NCBI GenBank assembly: GCA_009823505.1 | Contig: VZQC01013971.1 | Span: 104,767 to 168,766 of the forward strand | DNA from: Rhizomys pruinosus | Lineage: Eukaryota; Chordata; Mammalia; Rodentia; Spalacidae | Direction: 5' to 3' | DNA length: 64,000 bases | Shown here: one piece after another, positions 47,408 through 59,640 of the stretch | Numbering within the stretch: the first letter of the stretch is position 1 | Layout: every line of letters begins with the position of its first letter | Notes under the pieces: generated by a model | What the model was told of the DNA's origin: nothing | Database searches by the model: none | What the model saw: only the letters and a program-made list of their open reading frames with translations | Program-made: the position numbers and the translations under genes

Positions 47408-48389
47408 AATAAGTTTCAAGGATCACTGCTAAGAATGTGTAAAAAGTCCCCACATACAGATAAGAAAACACACCCAGTTGCCAATGGGGTGAAGTATCTG
47501 AACTGGCAGTTTACTCAAGATGTTCTTAGAGACAGTAGATAAAGATGAACCATTGGAGTAACAAAAACTTAGAAGACACATACCATCCTGTGTTGGCGTG
47601 GTTATGTGTGACTGTCAGCCATCAGTCTCTTTGAAGAGTAATATCACAAAAATAGATCTTGAGTGCTCAGTTTCATTGATGTCTGGGGTGCCTATGACAC
47701 TACATAAGACAGGCAGCATACCAGCAGAACACGGGGGAATCATGATTTGCTCTTTAAGGCATTGCCAATTCTTGAACATCTGTGAAGGGTAGAAAATACA
47801 TGTTCAATAATCAAAGTACAAAAGACTGGCTGATGCCTGGGGTAGGTAGAAGGACATAAAGGTGGGACAGATTAGAGCTCATATGTTAACCCCACAACTG
47901 CACAGCTATCACTTATGTTAGTGGAAAAAATAAACAGGTCTCCAGGTACGGGCTGGGGCATTATTTACATAAACACAAAGAAGAACAACACCAGACAGAC
48001 CTTTGCTATGCTGACATTTGCCTTAATAGGCTGTTCTGCTGGTTCCCAGAAAGTGAAGAGACTTAGCTGGTCTCCTAGAGTTCTAGGAAATATAAGTTTA
48101 TACATCTCAAGTCAGCAAAAAACTTCAAAATAAATTATTGCATTTACTATTGCCTTAGCATGTTTACAGTGTATTATAACCTTAACACTTTCAAGTTTCC
48201 ATAAAGCAATTTTCCATTTCTGACCATTGTACTTAGCAAAAGTGGGTGACATATTTAAATTTGCCAAGCACAAATGTGAAGTGAGCTGGTTGAACTTCTG
48301 CTGAGGGGATAGAAAAAAGAATTTCACAGTATTCTTCTGGGTACCGCTTTTCTTACTGCTTCCTGAATAAAGTTTCTTCTTTCCCTTTT
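47408..48389. other. intergenic, nothing recognised
   Basis: 47580-47830 may be an old LTR-like remnant. No gene. Confidence 0.4.
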
Positions 48390-48865
48390 AGAATAATGTT
48401 GCTGTGACGGTTAATCTTGGGTGTCAACTTGACTGGACTAAGGAACAAATAAGAGAAAAAGGATCTTTGGATTGGACCACCTCAACCTGGATGGCCCACC
48501 CCAAATGTGGGTGTTACCTTCTGCCGGCAGGCAGTGTAAAAGGGCCATGGCAGAGGGAGCTGGTCCCTTTTTTTCCTGTGGCTTGCCTCTCTCTCACTGG
48601 TGAGTTTGTCTTACTGCTGCGATCAACCCTTCGGATCCCAGCGTGTACTGAGACCGGCAGATCTCCTGGAATCCATTGGGCCTTCAGCACCAGATTGGGA
48701 CTACTGAGACATCCAGCCTTGCGGACTGAGCAGTTCCCTGGATTCTCAGCCTCTCCAGTGCAGCACAGCTACTGTTGAACTCCTTGAACTCTGTCACGTG
48801 AGCAAATCAATAAATTGTATATAGCTATATATTCGTCCTGTTGCTTCTGTTTCTTTAGAGAACCC
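48390..48865 (+). mobile_element. LTR-like interspersed repeat (type X)
   Basis: ggttaatcttgggtgtcaac, ttgactggacta, atggcccaccccaaatgtgg, ccttcagcaccagattggga, agcaaatcaataaattgtat, cttctgtttctttagagaac, cctgg. A conserved mammalian repeat; family name uncertain. Confidence 0.7.
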
Positions 48866-49490
48866 TGGAATTGGCTCCATTGGATTGGCCTGTGGCCACA
48901 TCTATGGAGTATTGTCTGATTGTCGGGCAGTGTGGGAGGGCCCAGCCCACAATGAGTAGTGCCACCCTGGGCAGGTTGTTGTGTATGGTATAAGAAGGCA
49001 GGCTGAGGGCTGGAGAGATGGCCTAGAGGTTAGGAGTGCCGACGCTCTTGCAGAGGACCCAGATTCGATCCCCAGCACCCACATGGCGGCCGAGAGCCGT
49101 CTGAAACTCCAATTCCAGGAGAACTCCAGTTCCAGGGGAATCCGACACCCTCTTCTGACCTCCGCGGCATTGCACGACACGGGTGCACAAACTTGCATGC
49201 AGACAGTATATTCATATACATACAGAAATAAATAAAATTAATAAAAAAAATTAAAAAAAAAAAAAAAAAGAAGGCAGGCTGGGCATGAGCCAGGAGAGCA
49301 AGCCAGTGAACAGCATTCCTCCATGGCCTGTGCTTCAGCTCCTGCCTCCAGGTTCCTACCCTGAGTTTCTGCCTTGGGCTCCCTCAATGAGAACTGTGAC
49401 CCAGGAGATGTAAGCTGAATAAACCCTTTCTTCCCCAAGTTGGTGTCGGTCATAGTGTTTTGTCACAGCAATGGAAGACAAACTAGGACA
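48866..49490 (+). mobile_element. rodent LTR-like repeat (type Y) interrupted by a SINE
   Basis: attggcctgtggccacatct, gtgggagggcccagcccaca to 49005, resuming at 49281 (gggcatgagccaggagagca). It ends at ctgaataaaccctttcttcc, ccaagttggtgtcggtcata, gtgttttgtcacagcaatgg. The interruption is the B3 copy at 49006-49267. Confidence 0.75.
48992..49281 (+). mobile_element. B3-type SINE, 17-bp-duplication subfamily, nested
   Basis: TSD aagaaggcaggctg (48992-49005 and 49268-49281). The host repeat continues across it. Carries the duplication and the 'tctgaaactcc' variant. A-rich tail about 40 bp. Confidence 0.94.
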
Positions 49491-49509
49491 GTTGCCAAGG
49501 GCTGTAGTC

Positions 49510-49644
49510 TGGAAGTGCTCTTCAAATGTCCATGTGCCAAAGGGCTGATTGGTTGGTGGCCTCAGGCACTATGGGATGTGGTGGGACACATAGGAAGGTT
49601 ATCGATAGCATGCCCTTTAAGGGGACATTGCTGAGACTCCAGTC

Positions 49645-49698
<54 letters not shown>

Positions 49699-49860
49699 TC
49701 TTGACTGTCACGAGGTAAGCAGTCCTTGTCCAATACATATTCCTGCCACAATGTATGGTGGTTTTTCTGGAAAGGGCCAAGTTGTCATGAACTGAGACCC
49801 AAGACTAAAGAAATATTTCCTCCTTTTATGTTATCTATGTCGTTACAGAGATGGGATGTC
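49510..49860 (+). mobile_element. LTR-like repeat with (TC)n core
   Basis: tccatgtgccaaagggctga ... a (TC)n run at 49650-49697 ... aaatatttcctccttttatg, ttatctatgtcgttacagag. Word order suggests a short LTR-like repeat whose internal TC-rich part expanded. Confidence 0.5.
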
Positions 49861-51369
49861 AACAAGCACACAAGGTAGGTCATGTTATAGAAAGACCTTT
49901 CCCTAGGCAGGTGGCCCTGCCAGGGTTACTGTGCCTTAAGGGGTTTGGGACAAGGCCAGCTCATTCACAAAGTGGCTACTTGATTGTTGTAAATCTCAGC
50001 CTCCTGCCACTCAGGAAGGACGAAGCCAAACTCAGAAGGGTTCCTCCCATCCTTTAATATCTCTCTTCCATTTGCTTTCTATTAATGTTCCTTCTCTTCT
50101 TTCCTTTCAGGTTTTATGTCCATTCTCTACCAGTGCTCTGTGCATTTTCTGTTATTTCCCACTGTGTCTCCTATGTAATACACTCACCAATAAAAATGTT
50201 CATAATTTTATGTTTATTTTAACATCACTAGGTACAATTAGAATAAGTATGTTTCCCGATAATGTCTTGGATGAAACAAAAATGTCACACACCAAGCTGT
50301 GACAGGCTTGGCCAGACTTCCTCTTTCACAACTTTGGAGTAAGAGTTATATTTTACAGGAGAAATTTTATTTAGTAAATAAGTAGTGCTCTTATGTTAAA
50401 GGGACCAAGCAACATTTGTTGCTGTCTCTGAGTGCTTAAAAATTTAAGAATAAAACTGGTAGTAATGTGTAACTCCAGAACTTAAGTGCTGTGAGGATGT
50501 GGGAAGTTCTTTGGCGGTTTCACTGATAATGATTTTTGTGGCAGATTCTTAATACATTCTGTTCTTCACACTTAAGCTTGCATAGGGGGCATAGGGGTGC
50601 AGCTATTGGAGTGAGAACACAAGAACAGCAACTTTATGAAACTCATTTATTGTCCTTATCAAGATTGCAGCATTGTTTGTCAACTGGAGATATTAGAGAG
50701 TATTTAGGGAAATAATCTTGCTTTCTAATTAGATGATATTGGAGGCTCATTGCTGCAAACATACACAAATGATCTTTGAGGTGTTACTAATTTAACTAAA
50801 TCTCTGGTGCCTGATTTGTACAATCCATTGACAATGTTATTCTGTGAAAAGAGGTGGGGAGATAGGGGGTGATTAAGAAAATTTGTTTTGATCCCAAGCT
50901 AATGATAGCACTTGAGGGCAATGTGTGAACAATACAAGCTTCTAAATTCAAAACAGGCCACTCAGCACTGAACTATTAGTCACTTAGTCACCAAGCTTTA
51001 GGCCACTGCATGTTCATCTACATAAGGAAGACATATATTACTCAATTGTCCTCTTAGTCTCGTGTTTAGACTGTCCTGTCTTGCCATAGTATAAAACTAC
51101 AATATGGTAACACTAGTGAGTTGTCTTTGTGGGGATTCCAGATGGTCTCTTTCCAGGGAGCATTGGTAGGAAAGAAGCAAAAATGATTTCCATTTGTTGT
51201 CACCGACTCTGTGGCATTAATAATATAAGCTATGGGGCTTGTTTTTCTTTATCTCTACCCATACTGTACCTACACTGAGTTTCTTAGCTTTTATCCAGTA
51301 AAATTGGTCATTCAAAATGGTACCATGAGAGAAATGAAGTTATGTGCCTGTGTGCATGGGCTTGTCACA
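49861..51369. other. intergenic, repeat-poor
   Basis: No gene or interspersed repeat recognised. Confidence 0.5.
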
Positions 51370-51580
51370 TACACATACACAGACACAGACACACAGACAT
51401 ACACACACACAGACTTGCACACATGCTGCATTTGCATAGTTTAGAATCAAAGAAATATAAAGATATGGTTTGAGAAATCTTATCACCTCCTCCCATTTCT
51501 CCACCTTTATTAGTCAACTCCTTGTTTATTCTTTCAGCGTTTCTCTCTCTCTCTCACACACACACACACAAATACACCCC
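51370..51580. repeat. CA-rich low-complexity patches
   Basis: CA/CAGACA runs at 51371-51420, a TC run then (CA)n at 51540-51575, and a short C run after. Confidence 0.85.
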
Positions 51581-51873
51581 CCCCACACATATATGCTTCT
51601 TTGTATAATACCATTAGTATTTATTTCCCATAGCAAAGCTGGCTTTCCAGGGAGGGGTCAGTTAAAACAATCAGTTGAGAGAACGTTGGGGAACAGTGGC
51701 CCCTGAGGCTGGGTTTCTTCATAAGTAAACTGAAACCCAACTCAAAAAGTAAATAGTAAAATGAAATTAAAACTTACCCAGTCATATCTTGACAATTACT
51801 CTGTAATCAGAGACTTTCTATCTGAACCAAGAAGATACTTCATTTTTCTTGTTTCTGCTCTTTATAGAAGTTT

Positions 51874-51886
51874 TCCCCTCTTGCTT

Positions 51887-51917
<31 letters not shown>

Positions 51918-52182
51918 NNNNNNNNNNNNNNNNNNNNNNNNNNNNNNNNNNNNNNNNNNNNNNNNNNNNNNNNNNNNNNNNNNNNNNNNNNNNNNNNNNN
52001 NNNNNNNNNNNNNNNNNNNNNNNNNNGATTCCCCTGGAACTGGAGTTCTCCTGGAATTGGAGTTTCAGACGGTTCTCGGCCGCCATGTGGGTGCTGGGGA
52101 TCGAACCCGGGTCCTCTGTAAGAGCGGTCGGCGCTCTTAACCGCTAGGCCATCTCTCCAGCCCCATCCCCTCTTGCTTTCTT
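51874..52182 (-). mobile_element. young B3-type SINE containing the assembly gap
   Basis: Perfect 17-bp TSD tcccctcttgctttctt (51874-51890, 52166-52182). The poly(T) tail precedes 109 N. The sequence resumes inside the 17-bp duplication and runs to tctccagcccc. Variant 'gagtttcagac'. Confidence 0.93.
51918..52026. other. assembly gap (109 N)
   Basis: A run of N between the poly(T) and the body of a B3-type SINE. The missing part should be the element's 3' region. Confidence 1.
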
Positions 52183-52629
52183 AGTGGAGACCTGACCAGC
52201 TTTTTATCTGGTACTGCCCAATTTGTAAGCAGCTAACTGCTCGACAAACTCACTAATGTTTTAATGTGTGGAAGTGAAAAGGACTGAAAAAGAGAGGAAG
52301 TGAATATAGCTATGCAGAAGGTAATAAGGATCAGAAATCACAAGGACGCTGTACAGATCAGAACTGCACCCACACTTCCCTCTAACAGATCAGGCAAACT
52401 CACTCCTGGAAAGTGACAGAAGAGGATGGTCAACACTTTGGGGTCCAATCACCAAACTGGCCTATCTAGAGGGTAAATTTTAGGCCTTCTGCAGCTCCAA
52501 AGAGACTCTGGCAAGGCTGTAGAAGCCAGAACAGTACCTGGCTTTCTAGTAGTGAAACTGAAAGCAGGTTTAGGAGCAGATGGTGTCTGCCAATAACCAG
52601 GGTGGAATAATTTCTTTTCCTGTGGCTCC
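52183..52629. other. intergenic, nothing recognised
   Basis: No gene or repeat identified. Confidence 0.45.
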
Positions 52630-52965
52630 AATGAAATATCCCAGTAAAACCAACTTAAGGAAGGAAAGGTTTATTTTGTCTTACAGTTCAATAGTACAGT
52701 CCGTCTCGGTGGTAAGTCGAGGCAGCAGGACTTCAAAGTAGCTGGTCACATTGCATCCACAGACAGGAAACAGAGCAATGACGCTTGCTACTGCTCCACT
52801 CCCTCTCCACTCACATAGTCAGGATCCCAAGCAAGGAACAATGCACAGTGCTGAGCTTTCCCACTTCAGTTAATGCAGGTGAAATGCCCCCCCCCAGGCA
52901 TGCCCAGAAGGCCCATTTCCCAAGTGATTCTAAATTCTATCAAGTTAATATGTAATGCTAACAAT
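52630..52965 (-). mobile_element. rodent LTR-like interspersed repeat
   Basis: Antisense: caacttaaggaaggaaaggt, ttattttgtcttacagttca, caggcatgcccagaaggccc, atttcccaagtgattctaaa, tctatcaagttaatatgtaa. Confidence 0.65.
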
Positions 52966-52989
52966 CGCTTGGGGCTTGATCCTTAAATT

Positions 52990-53090
52990 TATTTTTGCTT
53001 TTGTTTTATCATGTGGTTGTGGCTGGGCTGGAATTCACTGAGAGCTAGGATTAAAGGCATGTGCCACCATGCCCTGCTTGGTCCTTAAAA
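52990..53090 (-). mobile_element. B1 fragment with internal deletion
   Basis: ggctgggctggaattcactg joins directly to agagctaggattaaaggcat, gtgccaccatgccc. The middle third is missing. Confidence 0.75.
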
Positions 53091-54179
53091 TTTTAAAGAC
53101 TCCTGGCTTATACCTGAAAACTCCAAAACCCCTGTCTTATCAGTGCTATTATGACTTATGTCTCTACTTTTTATGTTCCTGGGAAAGATTTTATGTAGTA
53201 GTATTATATAGATTTAATTAAATTTACTTTTCAATAAATATCTGCCACATCATATGCTGTGTAATTGAAAAACTTCGTTTGTATCTTGAGAAAGATTATG
53301 GATTATCTTTAAAGTTATACAAACACTGCTATTTACTTGTTCAATGAAAACAAGGCTCGAGAAAGCATGCCTTGTAGATTGGCTCTTATTGGACTAGGTT
53401 AAACATCAGAAGTAACACGATTATGTACCCAATAAAACTGAGGAAGTTCTACTTGCAGGATATATAAAGTTAAAGAAAAGCATGGTGCTAAAATGTTCAG
53501 GAATGACTTTTGAAATGTGGACATACAGTGGATTCTTTATCTTATCTTACAATCCCCCGAATGCTGTTTATCATGTAAAGAAGCTTATCGAGCCATTTGC
53601 TCCTCTTGGGACATAGGCACCGGACTTCAATCCCTCAGACCCTTCCTTGCCCTTCACTCAAAACAGTGTAAAATAGAGTAGGAATACAATGTTTATGCAT
53701 GATTCACATGTCAAAGAGCTGGAAGCAACGTGTTTTTCTCATTGAGACAATGAGAAAATTGAGACTTCTAGGCCTAGAGATCAAGGGGCAAGATTCTCTG
53801 ATAAACTCAGGGTGGGTCTTAGTCTCTACTTCCCCAATTCATGCTGGCAATGATAAAAGAATGAAAGAAGCCTGGCTGGCGAGCATGATTCCATGATCAT
53901 CTGAAGGATGGGTCTAGGAGTTGCAAGAGTTTGGGTCCACTTGGTCTTGAACTGAATGCCAAGAGGTAGACTGCTATTCAGGTGTAACTGTAACGCCACT
54001 TATTAATGCCACAAAAATTGTGCATGATATGCTGCTCTTTGTGTATGACTAGGGCAGAAAATGAGCACATGATTTGTTTATATTTGCACAAAGAAACCAT
54101 GGAAGGATAATAAATGAAGCTGACTAATAAATGGAGTCAGTAGGCAAGAAAACAAGACTTCTTACAGGATAACATTTTA
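53091..54179. other. intergenic, nothing recognised
   Basis: Single-copy appearance. Confidence 0.45.
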
Positions 54180-54370
54180 TTTCTTTCATTTTGAAGTGTG
54201 TGGCATCACTCGCAGCCCTCCACCTCTCTTCTCTTTTCTTTGTCCCTGTGTAACTCAGGCTGATCTGGAACTTACTATGTAACCCAGACTAAATGCAAAC
54301 TCATGAATCTTTTAAGTTTGGCTCCTCTGGTGCTGGGATTTCAGGAGTGTGCAATTATTCCCAGTTTGAA
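54180..54370 (-). mobile_element. old B1 SINE
   Basis: tgtgtaactcaggctgatct, ggaacttactatgtaaccca, ctggtgctgggatttcagga, gtgtgcaattattcccag. Confidence 0.7.
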
Positions 54371-54390
54371 TTACTTATTTAAAAAGTTAA

Positions 54391-54480
54391 GAGAGGCTGG
54401 AAACATGGCTCAGTTGTTAGAGTTGCTTAGCTACACTAGTTGCCTAACATGCATGAGGTCCTAGGTTTGATCTTGTAAGA
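54391..54480 (+). mobile_element. ID-like SINE
   Basis: ggctggaaacatggctcagt, tgttagagttgcttagctac, ttgcctaacatgcatgaggt, cctaggtttgatctt. The head follows tRNA-Ala-derived ID order (tagctcagt..tagag..ttgcctagcatgc). Confidence 0.65.
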
Positions 54481-54974
54481 CCTGAATCGAGCCTTACCCT
54501 TGAGAGACCCCCAATTCAACTTGGGTCAGGTAAGCTAACAGCAAGAAACAAGTTCATTTTTGTCCAAACACTTAAATGTTGATATGTGCAATATTTGAAC
54601 AAATTATAGAGCACATGTGGTGACCACTATTTCATTCATAAGTCTTTATTTGGTTTATAGAATGAGTATAAGAGGCAGGTAAAAAAGAGGCCATCAAAGT
54701 GAGAAAAATTCACTTTATTTTTCTTCACAGACTTTCAGTGAACAATGAGCATGATTTTGTGATTCTTCTATTTTTTCTTATATCCTGATTTATATACCAC
54801 ATTTTGCTTTTGTGTCTATTGAATCTAGTAACAAAAGATTAGGCTTGAGGTTTGTCTTTTCTTTATTTCATTTTTCTAGAAATTCATTTATCTGTATGCA
54901 ATGTGAGTGACTAGGAGAGTGGCAACTCTAACTACGGTATTTAGAAGCAATCAGGATTAGACAAGATCACCAGG
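54481..54974. other. intergenic, nothing recognised
   Basis: AT-rich; no gene. Confidence 0.45.
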
Positions 54975-55165
54975 GTGGGGCACAGTTGAATACTGGAGGC
55001 TCTATGAAAAGAAAGAGGGAGATCTGGGGCCACAAATTTGACTCATGTATGACAGAATGCATGAAATCTGACGGGGAGGCTATGGGGGAGTGCCAATAAG
55101 GGAGGGGCCTGAGTATGATGAAAACGTACTGTACGAAATGCAGAAAAATTCAATAAAAAGCATAA
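54975..55165 (+). mobile_element. L1 3'-UTR end
   Basis: gggaggctatgggggagtgc type purine-rich segment, then gagtatgatgaaaacgtact, gtacgaaatgcagaaaaatt, caataaaaa: the terminal layout of rodent L1 3' UTRs. Confidence 0.65.
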
Positions 55166-55189
55166 TGTGAATGAAAACGTGATCAGAGT

Positions 55190-55255
55190 GCACACAGACA
55201 CATAGATACTGCAGACACCACAGACACACATACACACATATACCCCCCCACACAC
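55190..55255. repeat. CA-rich low-complexity tract
   Basis: Irregular CACA/CAGACA sequence. Confidence 0.8.
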
Positions 55256-55279
55256 CTATAAATGTGCTCCCCGTCTCTT

Positions 55280-55415
55280 ACAATATTATCTCAGGAATCT
55301 GCTGGCTAGGAAATCATGAGATGAGGCTCCTCAACTTTGGATCAGAACTATGAGCAAAATAAACCTCTTTTCTTCTGTGGTATTATGTTGTTAATAGAAA
55401 ATGGACTAAGACATA
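55280..55415 (+). mobile_element. LTR-like 3' fragment
   Basis: tcagaactatgagcaaaata, aacctcttttcttctgtggt, agaaaatggactaagaca. Probably the MaLR-like 3' end only. Confidence 0.6.
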
Positions 55416-55904
55416 TTTTACAAAAATATATTCATAAAAGAGTAAAAAAATTTAAAAAGTAGTCCTTCAGTTACAGAGAGTTTATTCGGGTTTGTCCCAG
55501 GTTGCTTTGCTGTCCTCTCCTGTGTGTGGTCCAGTGGAAGGTTTGCACACACAGGCCTGGGCATGTGAATGCTTCATCCATGGCATGCTGGCCTTGAATT
55601 GTGGTGAAAGAAAGTTCTCCAGACAATTTCTCGCTAAACTGCACTTTGAGTTTAGAGAGAAGCCTGGTAGGGAGGGAAATAATAAAATATTCAGGTGGAA
55701 AGGCTTAATAACATTTTAATTTAGACATATTAATAGAGTAGAATAGATATAATTTTCAGTTGGGGAAAATAGCATATTTAGTTAATTTCCAAATTAATTA
55801 AAGACAAGAGAAGGAAAAAAATGTGATCAAGCCAGGAAAGGCATGAAATTATAAAAGAAGAGAAGAAAATAAATAGTAAACAATTAGCAAGATATATACT
55901 ACTA
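55416..55904. other. intergenic, nothing recognised
   Basis: No gene or repeat identified. Confidence 0.45.
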
Positions 55905-56225
55905 CAGTTGGAATGTTCGATTCCCTCTAAAATTAATTTTAGACATTAATCCCAGGTGTAGCACTGTTGAAAAGTGAAGCTTTGGGCAGGCATTCAGGTC
56001 AGGAAGACTCTGCGCTCATAAATAGGAGCAGAGACTTTATAAAAGGCTGATAAGAGCTAGCTAGGCCCCTCTGGTCATCTGTCTTTCCCACCATGGGAGA
56101 ACACAGTGTTCAAGGTGCTGTCTTCGAAGCAGAGAGCCGGGCCCTGGCCAGACAATCAGCCTAGGAGTACTTTGATTTTAGATGTGTCAAGTTTCAGAAC
56201 TGTAAGAAATAAATTTACATTATTT
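55905..56225 (+). mobile_element. MaLR-type LTR (MLT-like)
   Basis: ttggaatgttcgattccctc, gcactgttgaaaagtgaagc, tttgggcaggcattcaggtc, cgaagcagagagccgggccc, gtttcagaactgtaagaaat, aaatttacattatttgtaaa. Confidence 0.7.
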
Positions 56226-56239
56226 GTAAATTAAGCACT

Positions 56240-56392
56240 TTTTTTTTCTGTGTTTTTGAGACAGGGTCTCCCTGTAGCTCTGGCTGTCTTGGAACTCACT
56301 CTGTAGACCAGGCTGGCCTTGAATTCACAAAGATCCACCTGCCTCTGTCTCCTAAGTGCTAGGATTAAAGGCGAGCGCCACCACTCCCGGTT
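56240..56392 (-). mobile_element. B1 SINE
   Basis: gtgtttttgagacagggtct, ctctgtagaccaggctggcc, aaaggcgagcgccaccactc. Confidence 0.94.
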
Positions 56393-59199
56393 TAATAAGG
56401 CACATTTTAAATATGCAAAGTGAATCTCTGTCTTCTGTGATTAGGCCTGAGAATATCACTCTTAGTGAGGTGGGGTAATAGGAGAGATGGAAGGAGAATC
56501 AGCCCCTTAGGCTGTGCCTTACTGAGGAAGCTGCCCTCCAGTCAGCAGGAAGGAACCCCTCGGTGGACAGATTCCTGAAGCACTTCTACTGCCTGCTGTT
56601 CTATCACCCATGGAGGAACCTGTCCCATCAGGCCCATTTGCCCATTGGGAAGCATCAGCGTTTTGCATGCACATTAGTTCTATTCCTCCTGAGGGCAGGA
56701 AAAGGCAGTAAGGCTCCTGTGTCCTGATTGCATCTCCCCCCAGTCCCTCCAGATCCAGCAGTGATCCCATTTGCATTGCCTGTCAGCATTCAGACCCCAC
56801 AACTGCGCATGGTCCTCCTCTTCCTCTGAACTTCTGTAAGCTCTCAGGATCTTATAATACTAACAAGAACAGAAGCTGAAAATTTTGGCGGCATCGTTTA
56901 GCCATCATATAATATGACTCTAGCATAAGCCAAGCTGAGAGATCTGACTAGATCTGACATGGAGGACAACATTTTCTTGGGATGCAAAACAAAAGCACAC
57001 AACTAATGTTAAAAACAAATGTCTTGTTTTATGTCTGTATTTTCTTGTCTGTTCTGTGATGGATATATAATGGATATTTAATACATGGTATTAAGATAAT
57101 ATCATTTAGAAAAATAAATTATATCCATCTTTCAGCCTAATTTAAAAAGAAAAAAAATAAATTATATCCACAAACTTGATTCAGAAGAGAAATATAACTC
57201 AAAGTTGTTGTTTGGTCTGATCTATAAAAACCTAAAATTATTATATAAGATTAGTAAAAGCAGAAATGAAATGTATCCAGTTAGAGCCAGATAAGCAGTT
57301 AAAGCTACTTCACTTTTTATTTTCATAGTGCTTGAGGATGTTAGACGACTATACTCCTGATGAACTCATAACCTGAAATGACTTGTTCTGCTTTAACCTT
57401 ACCTTTCTTTCCTGCTTCTGGAGTCCCAGTCAGTTAAGGTGATGGTAGGTCTGAATACTAAACACAGATGGACAGACAGTGGCATCTGTTCATTGTTCAT
57501 TGAAACAGCTAACATTTTCTTTCTGAGTTTGCTTACATTCAATGGTGGCAACAATATGTGTATTTTTAGTGTAATGTAGATATTGGTTGAGTGTGAAAGA
57601 TGCTCTTTCTTTTTAATGGGATGGATTTGTCCTTACCCTGATTGTTCCTCTCTATTCTCAGGGTATATGTGCAGTGGATAAAGTCCCAAATATAAAGCGG
57701 CCTCTGAACCGGGGTGGTAGAGCAGGAACAACAGCAGACCAAAGGCATCGTGTGACCCTGCCCTGTTGCCTCTTTTATAGAAAGAACAGAATGTATTAGA
57801 CAGAAATTAGGTCCAGGGGCCTGTAAGACCCAAATATTGGTTGAGAATTTCCACTATCACAAAGGAAATAACAGCTAAAGAAATACGTTGGGCTTGTCAT
57901 CTGGCAAATACAAGTAACATGGACATGAAGAGTCCTCAAACGGTGGGTGCTGGCCCTGTGTTGGAACTTAGGAATTCTCTTGGGATGTTCTCCTGATTCC
58001 CTATTTTTTCTTTTTGCTGCCTTTAGATAAGTCTGTCACACTCTGTATTGTAATCTTGGCAGTGCTCCTGCTCGAAACAGTCTCTTCACATCTTTTATAG
58101 CTTTTTTGTCTACCTAGTCTCCAAGTCATAATAATAAGGCTGCAAAATAATATACTACCATTAGGTGTCACTGTCGGACATAAAATGTACACAATGAACT
58201 TGAAGCACTTCAATATAGTTTAGAAATCATTCATTTGATAGTCTATAGATTTTGAAAGCTCCCCCCGCCACACAGATAAGAGAAATAGTCATTGTAGAAT
58301 AATTGGAGAAATCGTCAGTCCTAATTTTAGGCAAATAAAATTTGTTTATTTTATCTGCTGGAGGGATTGCAAAAGGAAAATCCTAAACCCTTTAGACTGA
58401 CATTAAGAGTTTTTCCAGTTTCAAACTTAAACTTTCGAAATTACATCTGTATATGTTTTTCTACTCCACACTTTAGTCAAGTGGTGCTATCTGTCATTTT
58501 CTGGATGTTATTTCGTTTATTAGCAATGCTCTTCCTTCATCCCCAGCTTTATCAGTTCCAAATCTACTTGTGGTTATAGACAAGCTGGGATACTATGAAC
58601 GCATAGTATGTGAACGCACCCTCAATCTTCCCAGCCAGTAGCTTATTCCTATCTCGGGATCTCTCTGATATTATATTGTGCTTCCACTATAGTCTTTCAT
58701 AAACATTAGCTTAAGTATTCCTGTTTTGTCATGAAAGTAAGAACTATGATAGACTAGCTACATGTTACTGACTATTTCAAAGAATGAATTAATCATATCA
58801 AAATAGATAAAGGAAGATTTCACTCTAGTTGACTTTTGAAGAATTGCTAGCTTACTGGGTACTGGAAATTGGCCACACAATGCTAATTAAAGAGTAATGA
58901 TAAACGGCAGCACATCGATGTTCCATGAAATGTATCCTCCACAGTGCTGTGGGGAGCCAATCAGTACAATTGATTTTTTAGCCACAATAATTGATGGCAT
59001 GAGAAAGTAAACAGCTCATCAATGCCTTGGTGGATCTACTTAGAGCATCTTGCTTTTTAGCTACACTCTTAGTAAGAATAGTAAGAATGTAGTTAAAATA
59101 CAATAAACTCTGCATTCAATTTAGTAAATGTTTTTCTTTATCATATTGATGATAAAAATAATGCAAGACGGAGAATGCTTAGGGGGTATCTTCATTTCA
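56393..59199. other. intergenic, repeat-poor; candidate conserved element at 58780-59030
   Basis: About 2.8 kb without recognised repeats or genes. 58780-59030 is dense in homeobox-like and forkhead-like words. Confidence 0.45.
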
Positions 59200-59389
59200 T
59201 TTCTTGCTCTTGTAATAAAATACTCTGACAAAGCAACTTAGGGGAAAGGGTATATCTTCACACATAATTCCAGATCAGTTCTAACACTACAGGGAAGTCA
59301 AGGGGGGCAGGGACTTGAAGCAGCAAGTGCTATGACATCCACAGTCAAGAGCAGAGAGGAATGAATTCCTAGTGCTTGTACTTGGTTCA

Positions 59390-59451
<62 letters not shown>

Positions 59452-59640
59452 AGAGTTCAGTACCCAAAGTAAGGGAATGGCATCATTCCCAGTGGGCAGG
59501 GTCTCCCCACCTCAATGAACATGGTCAAGACAGTTCTGCACAGACATGCCCACAGATCAACCTAAGGTAGACAGTTCTTTGCTGAGATTCTCTTCCCAGG
59601 TGATTCTGATTGTGTCAAGTTGACAATTAAAACCGACCAT
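59200..59640 (-). mobile_element. rodent LTR-like repeat with (TC)n
   Basis: Antisense: aaatactctgacaaagcaac, ttaggggaaagggtatatct, gggcagggtctccccacctc, aggtgattctgattgtgtca, agttgacaattaaaacc. A (TC)n run fills 59393-59445. Confidence 0.7.
59393..59445. repeat. (TC)n microsatellite
   Basis: About 26 TC units inside the LTR-like repeat. Confidence 0.97.

Noticed and set aside
51761..52147. 128-codon frame across the assembly gap
   Set aside because: It consists of poly(T), unknown bases and SINE sequence.
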